DNA from: Saxidomus purpurata
Lineage: Eukaryota > Mollusca > Bivalvia > Venerida > Veneridae
Length of the DNA stretch: 64,000 nt
Direction of reading: 5' to 3'
NCBI GenBank assembly: GCA_022818135.1
Contig: JAFMSR010000008.1
Location: 33,942,392-34,006,391, forward strand
A program made the translations under genes and the position numbers. Under the pieces are notes generated by a model. The model made no database searches and was not told the DNA's origin. It saw only the letters and a program-made list of their open reading frames with translations. This document shows, piece by piece, positions 1 through 12,100 of the stretch; the first letter of the stretch is position 1; every line of letters starts with the position of its first letter.

Positions 1-603
1 TACGGAAGAAAAGCTGTCTGCCCTATGTGTTTGTGCCTCTGTTACCTTATGGAAAGAAAGCTTTCTGCCCAATGTGTTTGTGCCTCTATTACCTTACAGA
101 AGAAAAGCTATCTGCTCTTTGTGTTTGTGCCTCTATTACATTACAGAAGAAAAGCTCTCTGCCCTATGTGTTGTGCCTCTATTACCTTACAGAAGAAAAG
201 CTCTCTGCCCCATGTGCTTGTGCCTTTATTACCTCACAGAAGAAAAGCTGTCTGTCCTATGTGTTTGTGCCTCTATTACCTCACAGAAGAAAAGCTCTCT
301 GCCCTATGTGTTTGTGCCTCTATTAACTTACAGAAAAAATCTCTATCCTATGTGTTTGTGTCTCTATTACCTTACAGAAGAAAAGCTCTCTGCCCTATGT
401 GTTTGTGCCTCTATTACCTTACAGAAAAAAAGCTCTCTGCCCTTTGTGTTTTTGCCGCTATTACCTTACAGAAAAAAGCTCTCTGCCCTATGTGTTTGTG
501 CCTCTAATACCGAACAGAAGAAAAACTCTCTGCCCTATGTGTTTGTGCCTCCATTACCTTACAGAAGAAAAGCTCTCTGCCCTATGTGTTTGTGCCTCTA
601 TTT
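1..603. repeat. 47-bp minisatellite, about 13 copies
   Basis: A unit of 47 bp is repeated head to tail from the first base of the window; the phrase GTTTGTGCCTCT recurs at 29, 76 and 123 and onward. Units differ by point changes and small indels. Each unit carries TATTACCTTACAG followed by AAG, which resembles a 3' splice site. The array lies in an intron of the eIF5B gene, whose next visible exon starts at 6018. Because 47 is not a multiple of three and the unit has no stop in any + frame, long overlapping ORFs arise; I do not regard them as genes. The array may continue to the left of the window. Confidence 0.9.
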
Positions 604-660
604 CCATATTTTCAGAAAATGCACTAATCAAGAATAACAACTCTGTCTGTATTCATGTTT

Positions 661-812
661 AGCTTGACTATTTGGAGAATAAGGAGGACTTTGCATGGGC
701 ATCGGTTGCACTTTTGGTTAGTTTTACATGTATACTACTATCATGGACATTGATTTGAAACTGTACTAAAGTATTCAGGGGTATCAGACAATCAAGCTAG
801 ATAACTCTTTCA
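661..812 (+). mobile_element. P2-family 5' fragment, split by a P1 insertion
   Basis: It starts AGCTTGACTATTTGGAGAA, like the P2 element at 10086, and continues with the P2 phrases for CTATCATG, TTGAAACTG and ACAATCAAG. It is cut at 812 by the P1 element. The sequence just after that element (TTTAAATTAG at 2036) matches the expected continuation of the P2 unit (TTTAAATTTAG at 11105). Confidence 0.6.
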
Positions 813-2035
813 TTATACCCCCAAAACGAAGTTTAGGGGGGTATATAGGAGTCACCCGGTGGTTGGTCGGTCGGTCGGTCGGTCGGTCGGTCGGTCGGGC
901 GGTCTGTTGCATTTTCCTTGTCCGGAGCATAACTTGAAAACTACTAGTTGGAATTCAATACAACTTCATACAATGGTCAAGCACATTGAGAGGAAGTGCA
1001 GTGCACAAGAACTATAACTCCATCTTGACTAATTACAGAGTTATTGCCCTTTGTTACTTTTCCTTGTCCGGAGCATAACTTGAAAACTACAAGTTGGAAT
1101 TCAATACAACTTCATACAATGGTCAAGCACATTGAGAGGAAGTGCAGTGCACAAGAACCATAACTCCATCTTGACTAATTTTAGAGTTATTGCCCTTTGT
1201 TACTTTTCCTTGTCCGGAGCATAACTTGAAAACTACAAGTTGGAATTCAATAAGACTTCATACAATGGTCAAGCACATTGAGAGGAAGTGCAGTGCACAA
1301 GAACCATAACTCCATCTTGACTAATTTCAGAGTTATTTCCCTTTGTTAGTTTTCCTTGTCCGGAGCATAACTTGAAAACTAAAGGTTGGAATTCAATACA
1401 ATTTCATACAATGATCAAGCAAACTCAGAGGAAGTGCAGTGCACAAGAACCATAACTCTATCTTGAGTATTTACTGAGTTATTGCCCTTTGTTAGTTTTC
1501 CTTGTCCAAAGCATAACTTGAAAACTACAAGTTGGAATTCAATACAACTTCATACAATGGTCAAGCACATTGAGAGGAAGTGCAGTGCACAAGAACTATA
1601 ACTCCATCTTGACTAATTACAGAGTTATTGCCCTTTGTTACTTTTCCTTGTCCGGAGCATAACTTGAAAACTACTGGTTGGAATTCAATACAACTTCATA
1701 CAATGGTCAAGCACATTGAGATGAAGTGCAGTGCACAAGAACCCTAACTCCATCTTGACTAATTTTAGAGTTATTGCCCTTTGTTACTTTTCCTTGTCCG
1801 GAGCATAACTTGAAAACTACTGGTTGGAATTCAATACAACTTCATACAATGGTCAAGCACATTGAGAGGAAGTGCAGTGTACAAGAACCATAACTCTATC
1901 TTGACAAATTACAGAGTTATTGCCAAGAACAATATCTCTTTTTAGTTTGTTTGCAAGGTATTATGTTACTACGAACTTCTTCAGTTTATAAAGCAGTCTT
2001 TTGGGGGTATTAATCACATTTAGTGATAGCTCTAG
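813..2035 (+). mobile_element. P1 element, full length, 146-bp tandem core
   Basis: It begins TTATACCCCCAAAACGAAG and is followed by a (GGTC)n simple repeat. It then has seven tandem units of exactly 146 bp (TTTTCCTTGTCC at 912, 1058, 1204, 1350, 1496, 1642 and 1788). It ends with TTTTGGGGGTATTA, a small ATCAC/GTGAT hairpin and CTAG at 2032-2035, followed by T. The two ends carry a subterminal inverted repeat (TATACCCCCAAAA / TTTTGGGGGTAT). It has no coding capacity. The layout of leader, tandem core and hairpin trailer resembles the non-autonomous pearl/Helentron-related elements of bivalves; that family assignment is inferred. Confidence 0.8.
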
Positions 2036-2384
2036 TTTAAATTAGGGATGGCAGCTCGATGGAACACCTGAGTACTCGGTTAGCAGAATGTTAATCGAGT
2101 ACTCGAAAAACAATGGTAAAACTTGTTTCACCTCTTTAAAGTCATAAACCATCGTTTCATATTTGACCCCTCCAATTAACAGACTTTACTTGTCATTATT
2201 AGGCGAAGTTCAAATCTGGGTCACCTTGGGTTAAGAATTGTCAAATCACTGAAGAGCCTTTTTAACACTCTAGAGGCCACATTTATTACCAAATCATCAT
2301 GAACTGTGATCAGTTCTAGATCAAGTCCGAATCAGGGGTCAAAAACTAAGTCCGTCTTGGCCCTCTTGTTTATTCTGTCCATCC
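2036..2384 (+). repeat. Decayed dispersed-repeat remnant (P3-like)
   Basis: From about 2150 it contains the phrases TTAACACTCTAGAGGCCACATT and GTCAAAAACTAAGTCC, and ends TTGGCCCTCTTG near 2370. These match the P3-like repeat near 27180-27240 and the usual P3/P4 3' end. No gene is seen. Confidence 0.5.
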
Positions 2385-3576
2385 ATGCACAAATGTTTAG
2401 CACATCAAGACAACGTAGCACATACAACAACCACAATCCTATCGCAAAGGTCAAGGTCACACTTAATAGTTTAAAGTGACATTATGCGCATCTTTCTGCT
2501 CATAGTGTATTTTTGGTGATGGTTTTATAAAAGCAATTTTCGGTTGCTGTGCATTTAAATGTGTTAAACTAATGATAATGCCGCATTAATATTTGAAGTT
2601 GGTGCTTTAGAAATTTAAAAAATGGACTAGTGAAATAATAATTCCTTTCTTGGCAGTGATCTCCCTTGTGTTATTAATGTTGCTGCCGGTAGAGATTTCG
2701 GCAGTGGAAGGGAAGCAACTCCCGCATGCATTTGTTTATTTCTTAAATTGACTCTCCCAGTCAAAATGGGAAAAGTAGTATTTGGAAAGTTATTATTTCG
2801 TACTGGTAACAGGAAATGTTTGTTGTATTGGGTGAAAAGTTTTTATTTCCTCTACCCTTTTCACACACACCTATTTCAGCTGGAATTTTACTTGAAAAAA
2901 ATGTGCATAATTCCACTTTAAAGGTAATGGAATCATATATATATGCACACATTTGTGTCCGGACTGTAACTTTGTCATGCATTGAAGGAGTTTTTAATTA
3001 CTTTGCATAAATGTTCAGCACACCAAAACTATGTGTCATGTGCAAGACCCACAACCCTACTATAAAGGTCAAGGTCACACTGAGTTTAAGGGTAAAGGAA
3101 TATTGTTTACATGGTAATTTTGTCATGCATGGAAGGATTTTAAAATTAATGGCACAATTTTGGAACTATATATGCAAGTCCCAGGTCCTTAACTTAAAGG
3201 TCAAGGTCACACTTGTAGGTCAGACATTTTAGAATCCTGTATTGTTATATACATGTTCATATCCGAATTGTAAATCTGTTGTACATAAGAAGATTTTAAA
3301 AAGAATTTGAACAAATGTTCAGCACATGGAGATACAGTGTCATGCACAAGTACCTGTTCCACACCTTGACGGTCAAGGACACAGACTGTGACACATTTGT
3401 CACTTATGCAGGAAAGCCCTTTTCACTGATGGCCTTAAAATTGGTGTTTTTTACCTGTATTCAAACAACCCATAGCCTTTACATAGACTTGAACGGTACT
3501 TTTACTTTACCGTCATAGCTCTCTTTTCTCTCTTTGTCCACATTTTGGATATCAGCAACAACCAGTGATAGCTCTA
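2385..3576 (+). repeat. P6-family element with GGTCAAGGTCACAC units
   Basis: Several diverged units carry ATGTTCAGCACA, CATGTGCAAG and GGTCAAGGTCACAC, spaced by roughly 200 bp. The stretch finishes at AGTGATAGCTCTAG followed by TT, the same 3' end as P1 although the body differs. Another copy of the body lies at 28140-28800. Confidence 0.6.
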
Positions 3577-4059
3577 GTTGACAGTTACAGGGTGGAAATT
3601 TGCTGCATTGTTTTACTTGACTCACACAGTTTTCCCATTCCATCTTTCCCTGTGCTTGTTATTTTTAGTTAGTTTCTTTATGCATGCTATTGAATGTTAT
3701 ATAAAAGAAGATAACATATATATGCTTAATTTTAATAAACTATATATTCTGTTCTGTTATTACATATACAGGAAAAAGAAGTATCAGTGAGGTTTAAACA
3801 CCTAGTTTTACATGTGACATGAAATGTTGGTTCATTGTAGATTCATGTGACATGAAATGTTGGTTCATTGTAGATTCATTCATGCACATACCCCATTAAG
3901 CAAACTTGATATTTAGGGCAGATAGACTGTAATCAACATAGTAAGGTGTTTTAAATCACATTGTTAGATTAGACTGTAGATACTGGATTAATAGTCAGTT
4001 TCACAGAGTGTAATAAAATTGTCTATACTGTCACTTCTGATTTATTCATGTTATTTATT
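3577..4059. other. Intronic stretch, nothing recognised
   Basis: AT-rich intron sequence. The only structure seen is a perfect duplication of about 33 bp (CATGTGACATGAAATGTTGG at about 3810 and again at about 3844). Confidence 0.5.
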
Positions 4060-4655
4060 AGCTCACCTGAGCACGAAGTGCTTAAAGGTGAGCTATTGTG
4101 ATCGCCTGGTGTCTGCATTTTTCATTAAATCTTCATGAAACTTGGTCAGTATGACTGCCTTGATGAAATCTAGGTCGAGTTAAATTAATGGTCATCTGGG
4201 GTCAATAGACCACGGGGTCAAGTACTAGAAAAACCTTGTGTATGCAATAGAGGTTACATTTTTCATTGGATCTTCATGGACCTTGGTCAGTATAATTGCC
4301 TTGATAAAATCTACGTCGAGTTTGAATATGGGTCATCTTGAGTCAAAAGCAAAGTCATGGGGTCAAATCAAAAGAAAAACCTTGTGTATGCAATGTTGTC
4401 TGTATTTTTCATTTGAACTACATGAAACTTTGTCAGAATGACTGCCTTGATGAAATGTAGGTCGAGTTCGAATATGGGTCATCTGAGGTCAAAAAGTAGG
4501 TCATGGGGTCAAATCATAGAGATCCTTGTGTATGCAATAATAGAGGTTGCAATTTTTCATGGGATCTTTATGAAACTTGGTCAGTATGATTGCCTTGATG
4601 AAATCTAGTTTGAGTTAGGTAGGTGAGCGATAAAGGGCCATCTTGGCCCTCTTGT
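4060..4655 (+). mobile_element. P3 element, apparently complete
   Basis: The 5' end is a hairpin, AGCTCACCT (4060-4068) with AGGTGAGCT (4086-4094). The body has diverged tandem units of roughly 190 bp with CTTCATGAAACTTGGTCAG, TGACTGCCTTGATGAAAT and GGGTCATCTGGGGTCAA. The 3' end is the GGGCCATCTTGGCCC stem-loop followed by TCTTG and T. It is non-coding. The same ends recur on many copies in this window. Confidence 0.75.
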
Positions 4656-4669
4656 CTTATATGCCCAAA

Positions 4670-5548
4670 TATCATTTGATCCATTAATTTTTTGCCCGAA
4701 GGGGGCTCCCTCGGGGTCGGCGTCGGCGTGGCGCACACCTTGGTAAGTTTGTACCACCTCACTTTATCAAAAGTATTAGAGGTATGGCTTTGAAACTTAC
4801 CAACTGTTACCATCATAACCCCATCTACAGACAAGAGTACATAACTCGTCAAGGTTTTGACAGAATTATGGCCCTTTTTGACTTAAAAGGTATGAGCTGG
4901 TAGTTTTTGACCACCTCACTTTATTTCAAAACCACTGGAGGTTTGCTTTGAAACAACCGACTTGTTACCATCAGACCTTCATCAACAGACAAGAGGACAT
5001 AACTCTGTCAAGGTTTTTGACAAATTATGCCCCTTTTGACTTAGAAAAACAGAAATGGGTAAAACCACTTATTACCTTACCCTTTGAGATTGCTTTGAAC
5101 TTTTAAGCTATTTCCATCATTACCCCCATCTGTACGCAAAGAAGGTAACTCTGTCAGGGATTTGTTTTAAAAATAAGGCCTTTTATCAACTTGACTGGTG
5201 TTTTGACCAGCCACTTTTTACTGAACTGTTTGAGATTTATTTGAAAGTTGGAACTTGTTTACCATCAGATCCCAAACATGGGGAGGGAAGGTAATTCTGT
5301 CAAGGATTTTATTGAATATGGCCCTTTTTGACTAGAAACTCAGTAAAATTCCACTTGTAACAACCAATAGAGAATACTTTGAAAGTTGGAGACTTATGTA
5401 CCATCGTAAGACCTATCTGTAAGCAAAAGAAGATAACTCTTCGATTTGACTAAAACCTAGTGAAGTCTTGTGTGCTATAACTGTCAAAGTTTTGTTTTAT
5501 TGGCAAGCACTAAAAAAGTCGAGCACGCTGTCCTACTGACAGCTCTTG
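4670..5548 (+). mobile_element. P2-related element with diverged ~165-bp units
   Basis: It starts with a GC-rich leader (GGGGTCGGCGTCGGCGTGG). Diverged units with CCACCTCACTTTAT, AACTTGTTACCATCA and GACATAACTC TGTCAAGG follow. It ends GTCGAGCACGCTGTCCTACT plus GACAGCTCTTG, nearly the same trailer as the complete P2 at 10086-11435. Confidence 0.65.
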
Positions 5549-5868
5549 TTTTTTTATAAAATTATTGCTATAATGTTTTTAGGTAACTAAAATGTAAAAT
5601 ATTCATGAAAATTTATGACTAAAAAAATATTCCAAGCTTTGAAACGGTATCACTTGAGGGCAAAGACCAGGCGACAGTGATCAAAATAAAGAAAAACATT
5701 GTGCCAAATTGACACATTTTTTATATCCTACCCAATTCATGCTGTTGCAAATGTTCTCTGTTGACTCAAGCAGCACTATTTTATGACCCGCTTGTTTGGA
5801 GCACCATCTGAGTAAAACAAAAAAAGGCATGCACAAAAAAAGAAGATGAAATCCCAGTTAAGATTAAC

Positions 5869-6010
5869 AGCTCATGTGATCATTAGATCTTCATGAAACT
5901 TGGTCAGAATGTTGCTGTTAGTGAAACTTATATTGAAATCATGACCCCTTGTATTATAGCCAATGATAGTCAGGTGAACAATATATGGCCATCTTGGCAA
6001 TCATGTTTGT
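5869..6010 (+). repeat. Short P3-like remnant just upstream of an eIF5B exon
   Basis: It carries ATCTTCATGAAACTTGGTCAG and ends TATATGGCCATCTTGGCAATC, a decayed P3 trailer. It stops within about 10 bases of the exon acceptor at 6016-6017. Confidence 0.5.
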
Positions 6011-6017
6011 ATTTTAG

Positions 6018-6149
6018 GCCCAGTATGAACATCACAAAGAAGTGAAAGCAGCCCAAGGTGTCAAGATTATCGGAAAGGACCTGGAGAAAGCTCTTGCAGG
6101 ACTTCCGTTGTATGTGGCTCACGATGAAGATGAGGTCGAGTACTACAAG
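6018..6149 (+). CDS. EIF5B: eIF5B exon encoding the YEHHKEV segment
   Basis: Phase 0 at both ends, 44 codons. The acceptor is TTTGTATTTTAG and the donor GTATGT at 6150. The peptide begins AQYEHHKEVKAAQGVKIIGK and continues to LAGLPLYVAHDEDEVEYYK. It matches the segment that links domain II to domain III in eIF5B, where YEHHKEV and GKDLEK are highly conserved. Confidence 0.93.
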
Positions 6150-9100
6150 GTATGTTTGTTTTTTAAATTACTACAAGAATTAATTTTGGAATAAAGTTTC
6201 AGCTGAAGTTTGCAAACTCCCAGCTGATCTTGTTTAAAACACCAATGGGCCTATACCACAATTCACTTTCATACACCAATGGGCATATACCACAATTCAC
6301 TTTCATACACCAATGGGCCTATACCACAATTCACTTTCATACACCAATGGGTCTATACCATAATTCACTTTCATACACCAATTGGCCTATACCACAATTC
6401 ACTTTAATACACCAATGGTGCTATACCAAAATTCACTTTCATATTTACTTTATTGAAATGAAAATGTATGAACGTCAGTGTGCAAAGTATGCGTCTGATG
6501 GCACCTGGCACAAAGTCTTTGGGTGAGCTATTATGACCACTTGATGTCCGTCATTGTTTGTTGTAAACAATTGCTTCAAACAACATCTCTTGAAACCCCT
6601 TGGCTAGCTTGAGGGATATAAGGCCAACGGCCCTCTTGTTGAACTGTTCAGATCAGATATGTTATCATCCTGCATAGTTTGAATATGATCAGGAGACAGT
6701 ATGTTGTGACGACACTTTACACAGCAGCAACTCCATAATGGTAAATCTCATATGAATGTACGATGTTGTAATCAGTATGTAAGTTTGACACTTGGTACAA
6801 AAGGCTATTGAGAGAATGTTGAACTGATGTGAAACTCCACACCTGGGATGCACAATACAGGTTTGTTCTTCATCTTCCCCACCTTACCCCTAACTATTAT
6901 CCTTACAAACATTTGTGTGCCCATTAAAAACAACTGATATACAGATATGAACAATTCGTTTGTAAGACATGATACTATCTCCTGTAACTTACACTGCTTA
7001 CAAACAGGAGGCTAGGATACTCTAGTTTTAAGTCATTGATTTGAGTGAAATTGTAGGAAAATACATTAAATCCTTCAAGTTGTAATATACTCAGCCAGAC
7101 ACAGGAAGTCAAGGTGATGCAGTTAAGAGGTGTTATATGATCACCTGTTGCAAATCGGCAAATTTCTCTTTTGTTTTCCATCCTGACTTGAACTTATCTC
7201 CCAACCTATTCACAATGCAAACAATATCTCATACAAAAAAATGCCAGTTTGCTCAAGGCATTCTTAAGTTGACATTGTTTTGCAAAATCAACTCTACTCT
7301 AGCTGTTCTCTATCTTAGAAACACTTTATACTGTCAAATCTGTGAAAGGTCAACTCCAAATAAAGACCGCCAGGAAAAACATAGTACACTTTTCACCTAT
7401 TGGGGAAACACCTGAATTAAGACCACCTGTTAACAAAGATCACTTTTATTTCTTTCCATCAGTGGTCTTTGTTGACTAGTTATCTGTACAGTAATCACAA
7501 AGCCTAGTCATTGTGGAATTTAGAATTGTTACTGTCCAAGCTCTAATTAAAATGAACCAGTATTTTGAATACCATGGCATTCATGGAATTATTAGCCATA
7601 CTTTTGAGATGCATATACCCCCCTCCTCCCATCACCAAACAGAATGGTGAGGGAGAAGGCTATAAAGGAGTCACTTTGTTGTGCTTCATAGCAGTTTTAA
7701 TGCTGCATCTTCTTACTCTGTATAACTGTAGATAAGAGTGGACTACTGTACATAGGTACCTCATACGTAGAGGAAGGCTTCATATACATTTTGGGTCACT
7801 GGGGCTAAGGTCAAGGTCACTATTACAAAGAAAGCTACAAAATTCGGATATTGTTTGGATATAACTGACTTTCAGTGGTAATATTTGTTAATGTCATTTA
7901 AGTACTCTCCCAGTTTCTTCAGTTTATGTCAGTTTAGTACTCTCCCTGTTTCATTTTATGTCAGTTTAGTACTCTCCCCGTTTCATTATGTCAGTTAAGT
8001 ACTTCCCCGGTTTCATTATGTCAGTTAAGTACTCCCCCAGTTTCATTATGTCAGTTTAGTACTCCCCCAATTCCAGTTTAACAGTTATTAGCCGGGATGA
8101 TCTGCAACAAGTAACGTGAAAACAGGATACATTTGCCAGGAATAGTTCAGCTACTTGTAGTGTAAAAGTATCCAGAAGAAACATTAGTTCTTGAGAATAA
8201 AATACTAGCAGACAAATGTAAGTTTGTATGTTTTCACCCATTAGAAAAAAATGCTGAAGTTTCAAAATAAGAAAACAATAGTTAAATTCAGCTGATAAAA
8301 ATCACTTGAATTCTTCACACCTGTGCAGTTATTTCTTTGAGAAACTGTGAAGTATTTTGTTACAAATTGAAGCATTAATTATCATCTCATTAAAGTCTTC
8401 TCCTCCCTCAATGCAGTAACTTGACTGGATGAAAAATGTCAAAAGATTTGTTTAAGAGGTGTAAGGAGGAAAGTATCATAGACTGTGAGGTCAGTCAGAC
8501 AGATGCCTGTAGTGACCCGCCTTCATGGCTACTGACTTGCAGTAAGAAAAAATTTCAGTTTGACGGTCATTTTGACCTGAAACTTAATGTGAGAAAGTGG
8601 TCTGTTTTCTACAATGGATGGGAATAGAGTATCTGTCATTCCTGGGAATAGTTGGGAAACATGCAAAACTATAAATGACTGAAATGCTGTAGAATAGGGG
8701 TGGTGGGGGGCATGGCTAATTTTGGTACTAGTTATCCCCATATTGGAGGAAAGGGTAATGATCTCCGGCCATCCGTCTGTTTGAATACCACCTACTAAGG
8801 GGCATCAGTCTGTCACACATTTTTGTATGCGTTATTTAGTTCAATTAGTTCAATGATTTTCAGCTCACATATCATAAAGTAGGATAGCTCACGGTTTGGC
8901 GTTGATATATTTTGATGTATTCTAGATTGAGTTTGCATATGGGTCATCTGGGTTTAAAAACTAGGTCACAGGGTCAAATCATAAAAAAACATGTGTATGC
9001 AATAGAGGTTGCATTTTTTATTGAATCTTCATGAAACTTTGTCAGAATGACTATCTTGATGAAATCTAAATGAAGTTTGAATATGGATCATCTGGGGTCA

Positions 9101-12100
9101 AAATCTAGGTCATAACAGTTTATTCATACAAAACCTTGGGGTCAAACAGAAAGTTCGTGTTTATGATATATAGTTCAGGGTTGAAGTTTGGTCACATGGT
9201 CATAAGTACAACTGTGGGTCTCAGGTGAGCAATATATGGCCATCTTGGCCCGTTTGTTCTAGTTACCATGCTCTGTAACTCAAATAGTTTAGGTACGAGT
9301 GACTTCATAAGTCCGTAATTGAAGTTGTCCAGATTTGAGAAGTAGGCATTTACAGCCCCAGTAAGAGTAGGAAATTTTATGCAAGTATTTAAAAGGATAG
9401 TAAAGATGTTTACAAACATTTCCTGTCGTCAGTTTGAATAGCTAGAAGGTTGATGATTCAGATATAGGGCCTTAAAAATTCCTGTTTACTGTTTAGTCAT
9501 CTGAGTCATTTCCGATTCACGACTTCAGCTGATGCATGTATTTAATTGCATGTTGCTTTTTTTTTACATATTTAATGTCGTTAAATAGTAACTGTGATCT
9601 ATCTATTCTATGCAGATTTTAAGCGTATATTAAATTCAGCAGTGTATTTTGCTAAAGACTTCTATAATATGTTAAGTACTTCAATTTTTAGCTTACCTGT
9701 GCACAAAGTGCTCAAGGTGAGTTATTGTGATTGCCTGGTGTTCATTGTCTGTCTGTCCACACTTAATCTTGTGCGTGCAATAGAGGCTGCATTTTAAACT
9801 GGATCTTCAGGAATCTCGGTCAGAATGACTGCCTTGATGAAATTTAGGTCAAGTTCAATATGGGTCATATGGGGTCAAAAACTAGGTCACAGGGTCAAAT
9901 CATAGAAAAACCTTGTGTATGCAATAGAGGTTGCATTTTTCATTGGATTTTCATGAAACATGGTCAGAATTACTGTCTTGGTGAATTCTAAATTGAGTTG
10001 GAATATGGGTCATCTGGGGTCATTAACTAGATCACAGGGTCAAATCTTAGAAAACGCCTGTGTATGCAATAGAAGTTGCATTTTTAGCTCGACTATTCGG
10101 AGAATATGGAGAGCTATTACAGTCACTTGTGTGTCGGCGTCGGCGTTGCTTCTTTGGTTAAAGTTTTGCCTGCTAAGTACTATCATGCACATATCTCAGT
10201 AACCACTTGTGATATTGACTTGAAACTTTGTTCATGTCTTTAGGGGTGTCATACAATCAAGGCAGATAACTCTTGAAAAAATTTAGTACAAATTATGGCC
10301 CTTGTTTGACTTTGAAAATTTGGTTAAAGTTTTGCCTGCTAGGTACTATCATGCACATATCTCAGTAACCACTTATGATATTGACTTGAAACTTTGTTCA
10401 TGTCTTTAGGGGTGTCATACAATCAAGGCAGATAACTCTTGAAAAAATTTAGTACAAATTATGGCCCTTGTTTGACTTTGAAAATTTGGTTAAAGTTTTG
10501 CCTGCTAGGTACTATCATGCACATATCTCAGTAACCACTTATAATATTGACTTGAAACTTTGTTCATGTCTTTAGGGGTGTCATACAATCAAGGCATATA
10601 ACTCTTGAAAAAATTTAGAACAAATTATGGCCCTTGTTTGACTTTGAAAATTTGGTTAAAGTTTTGCCTGCTAGGTACTATCATGCACATATCTCAGTAA
10701 CCACTTATGATATTGACTTGAAACTTTGTTCATGTCTTTAGGGGTGTCATACAATCAAGGCAGATAACTCTTGAAAAAATTTAGTACAAATTATGGCCCT
10801 TGTTTGACTTTGAAAATTTGGTTAAAGTTTTGCCTGCTAGGTACTATCATGCACATATCTCAGTATCCACTTGTGATATTGACTTGAAACTTCGTTAATG
10901 TCTCTAGGGGTGTCACACAGTCAAGTCAGATAACTCTTGTATAAATTTAGTACAAATTATGGCCCTTGTTTGACTTTGAAAATTTGGTTAAAGTTTTGCC
11001 TGCTAGGTACTATCATGCACATATCTCAGTAACCACTTATGATATTGACTTGAAACTTTTTTAATGTCTTAAGAGGTGTCACACAGTCAAGACAGATAAC
11101 TCTTGTTTAAATTTAGTGCAAATTATGGCCCTTGTTTGACTTTGAAAATTTGGTAAAGTTTTGCATGCAAGGTACTATCATGCACATATCACAGTAACCA
11201 CTTATGGTAGTTATATCAAACCTTGCAATAGTGTTCAGGGTAAATTTTGTATCAAACAATTAATTTACCAAAAATTAAATCTATAGTTATAGATTTTGAC
11301 TTTTTTATGATTCAACTTTCCTAGTTTATACTTAATAGTTAGCAGAATTTTGTTTTGCTATTACACTGATAAAAGTTTTGTTTTATTAGCAAACACCCAC
11401 AATAGTCGAGCGTGCTGTCTTATGGACAGCTCTTGTTCATTTAATATTCATGAAACTTGGTCAAAATGATTATCTTAATGCAATCTGGATCGAGTTGGAA
11501 TATAAATCATCTTGGGTCAAAACTAGGTCAAAGGGTCAGTTCATACAAAAAACGTTGCGTACGCAATATAGGTTGCATTTTTCATTGGATCTTCATAAAA
11601 CTTGATCAGTGTGATTGTCTTGATATCATTTAGGTCAAATTTGAATATGGGTAATCTGAGGTAAAAAACTAGGTCACCCGGTTGAAAACCTTGTGTATGC
11701 CACACAGGTGACATTTTAGAACCCAGTCATCAAGTAAATTAGTTAAAATGTTTGTCTTGTTAAGGTCAAACAGAATATTTGTGTTTATGATATATAGTTT
11801 AGGGTTGAAGTTTGGTCACATTTTGTTACAAGTAGGATATAGGTGAGCGATATAGGGCCATCCCTCTTGTTTAGTATTTAGACCCAAGGTTATTTAGCTT
11901 CATGATTTTATTATCTTGATTAAGAAGTAAATCATACAAAATGAAGTGATATGAAGAAGGTTATTGAATGCAGCAAAATTAGTGAGCTTTTGCTTTAAAT
12001 GAGGTACGTGACAACGGGTCATACCGATGATAGCCTCTTTAGAGGATGGTGGACCCAATAAGCACAATTACAAAGTTTTAACAAACAAACAGTTGTTGTA

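Noticed and set aside
25..662. Overlapping ORFs of 87-187 codons at the window start
   Set aside because: All three forward frames of the 47-bp repeat lack stops, so the ORFs are a by-product of the array.
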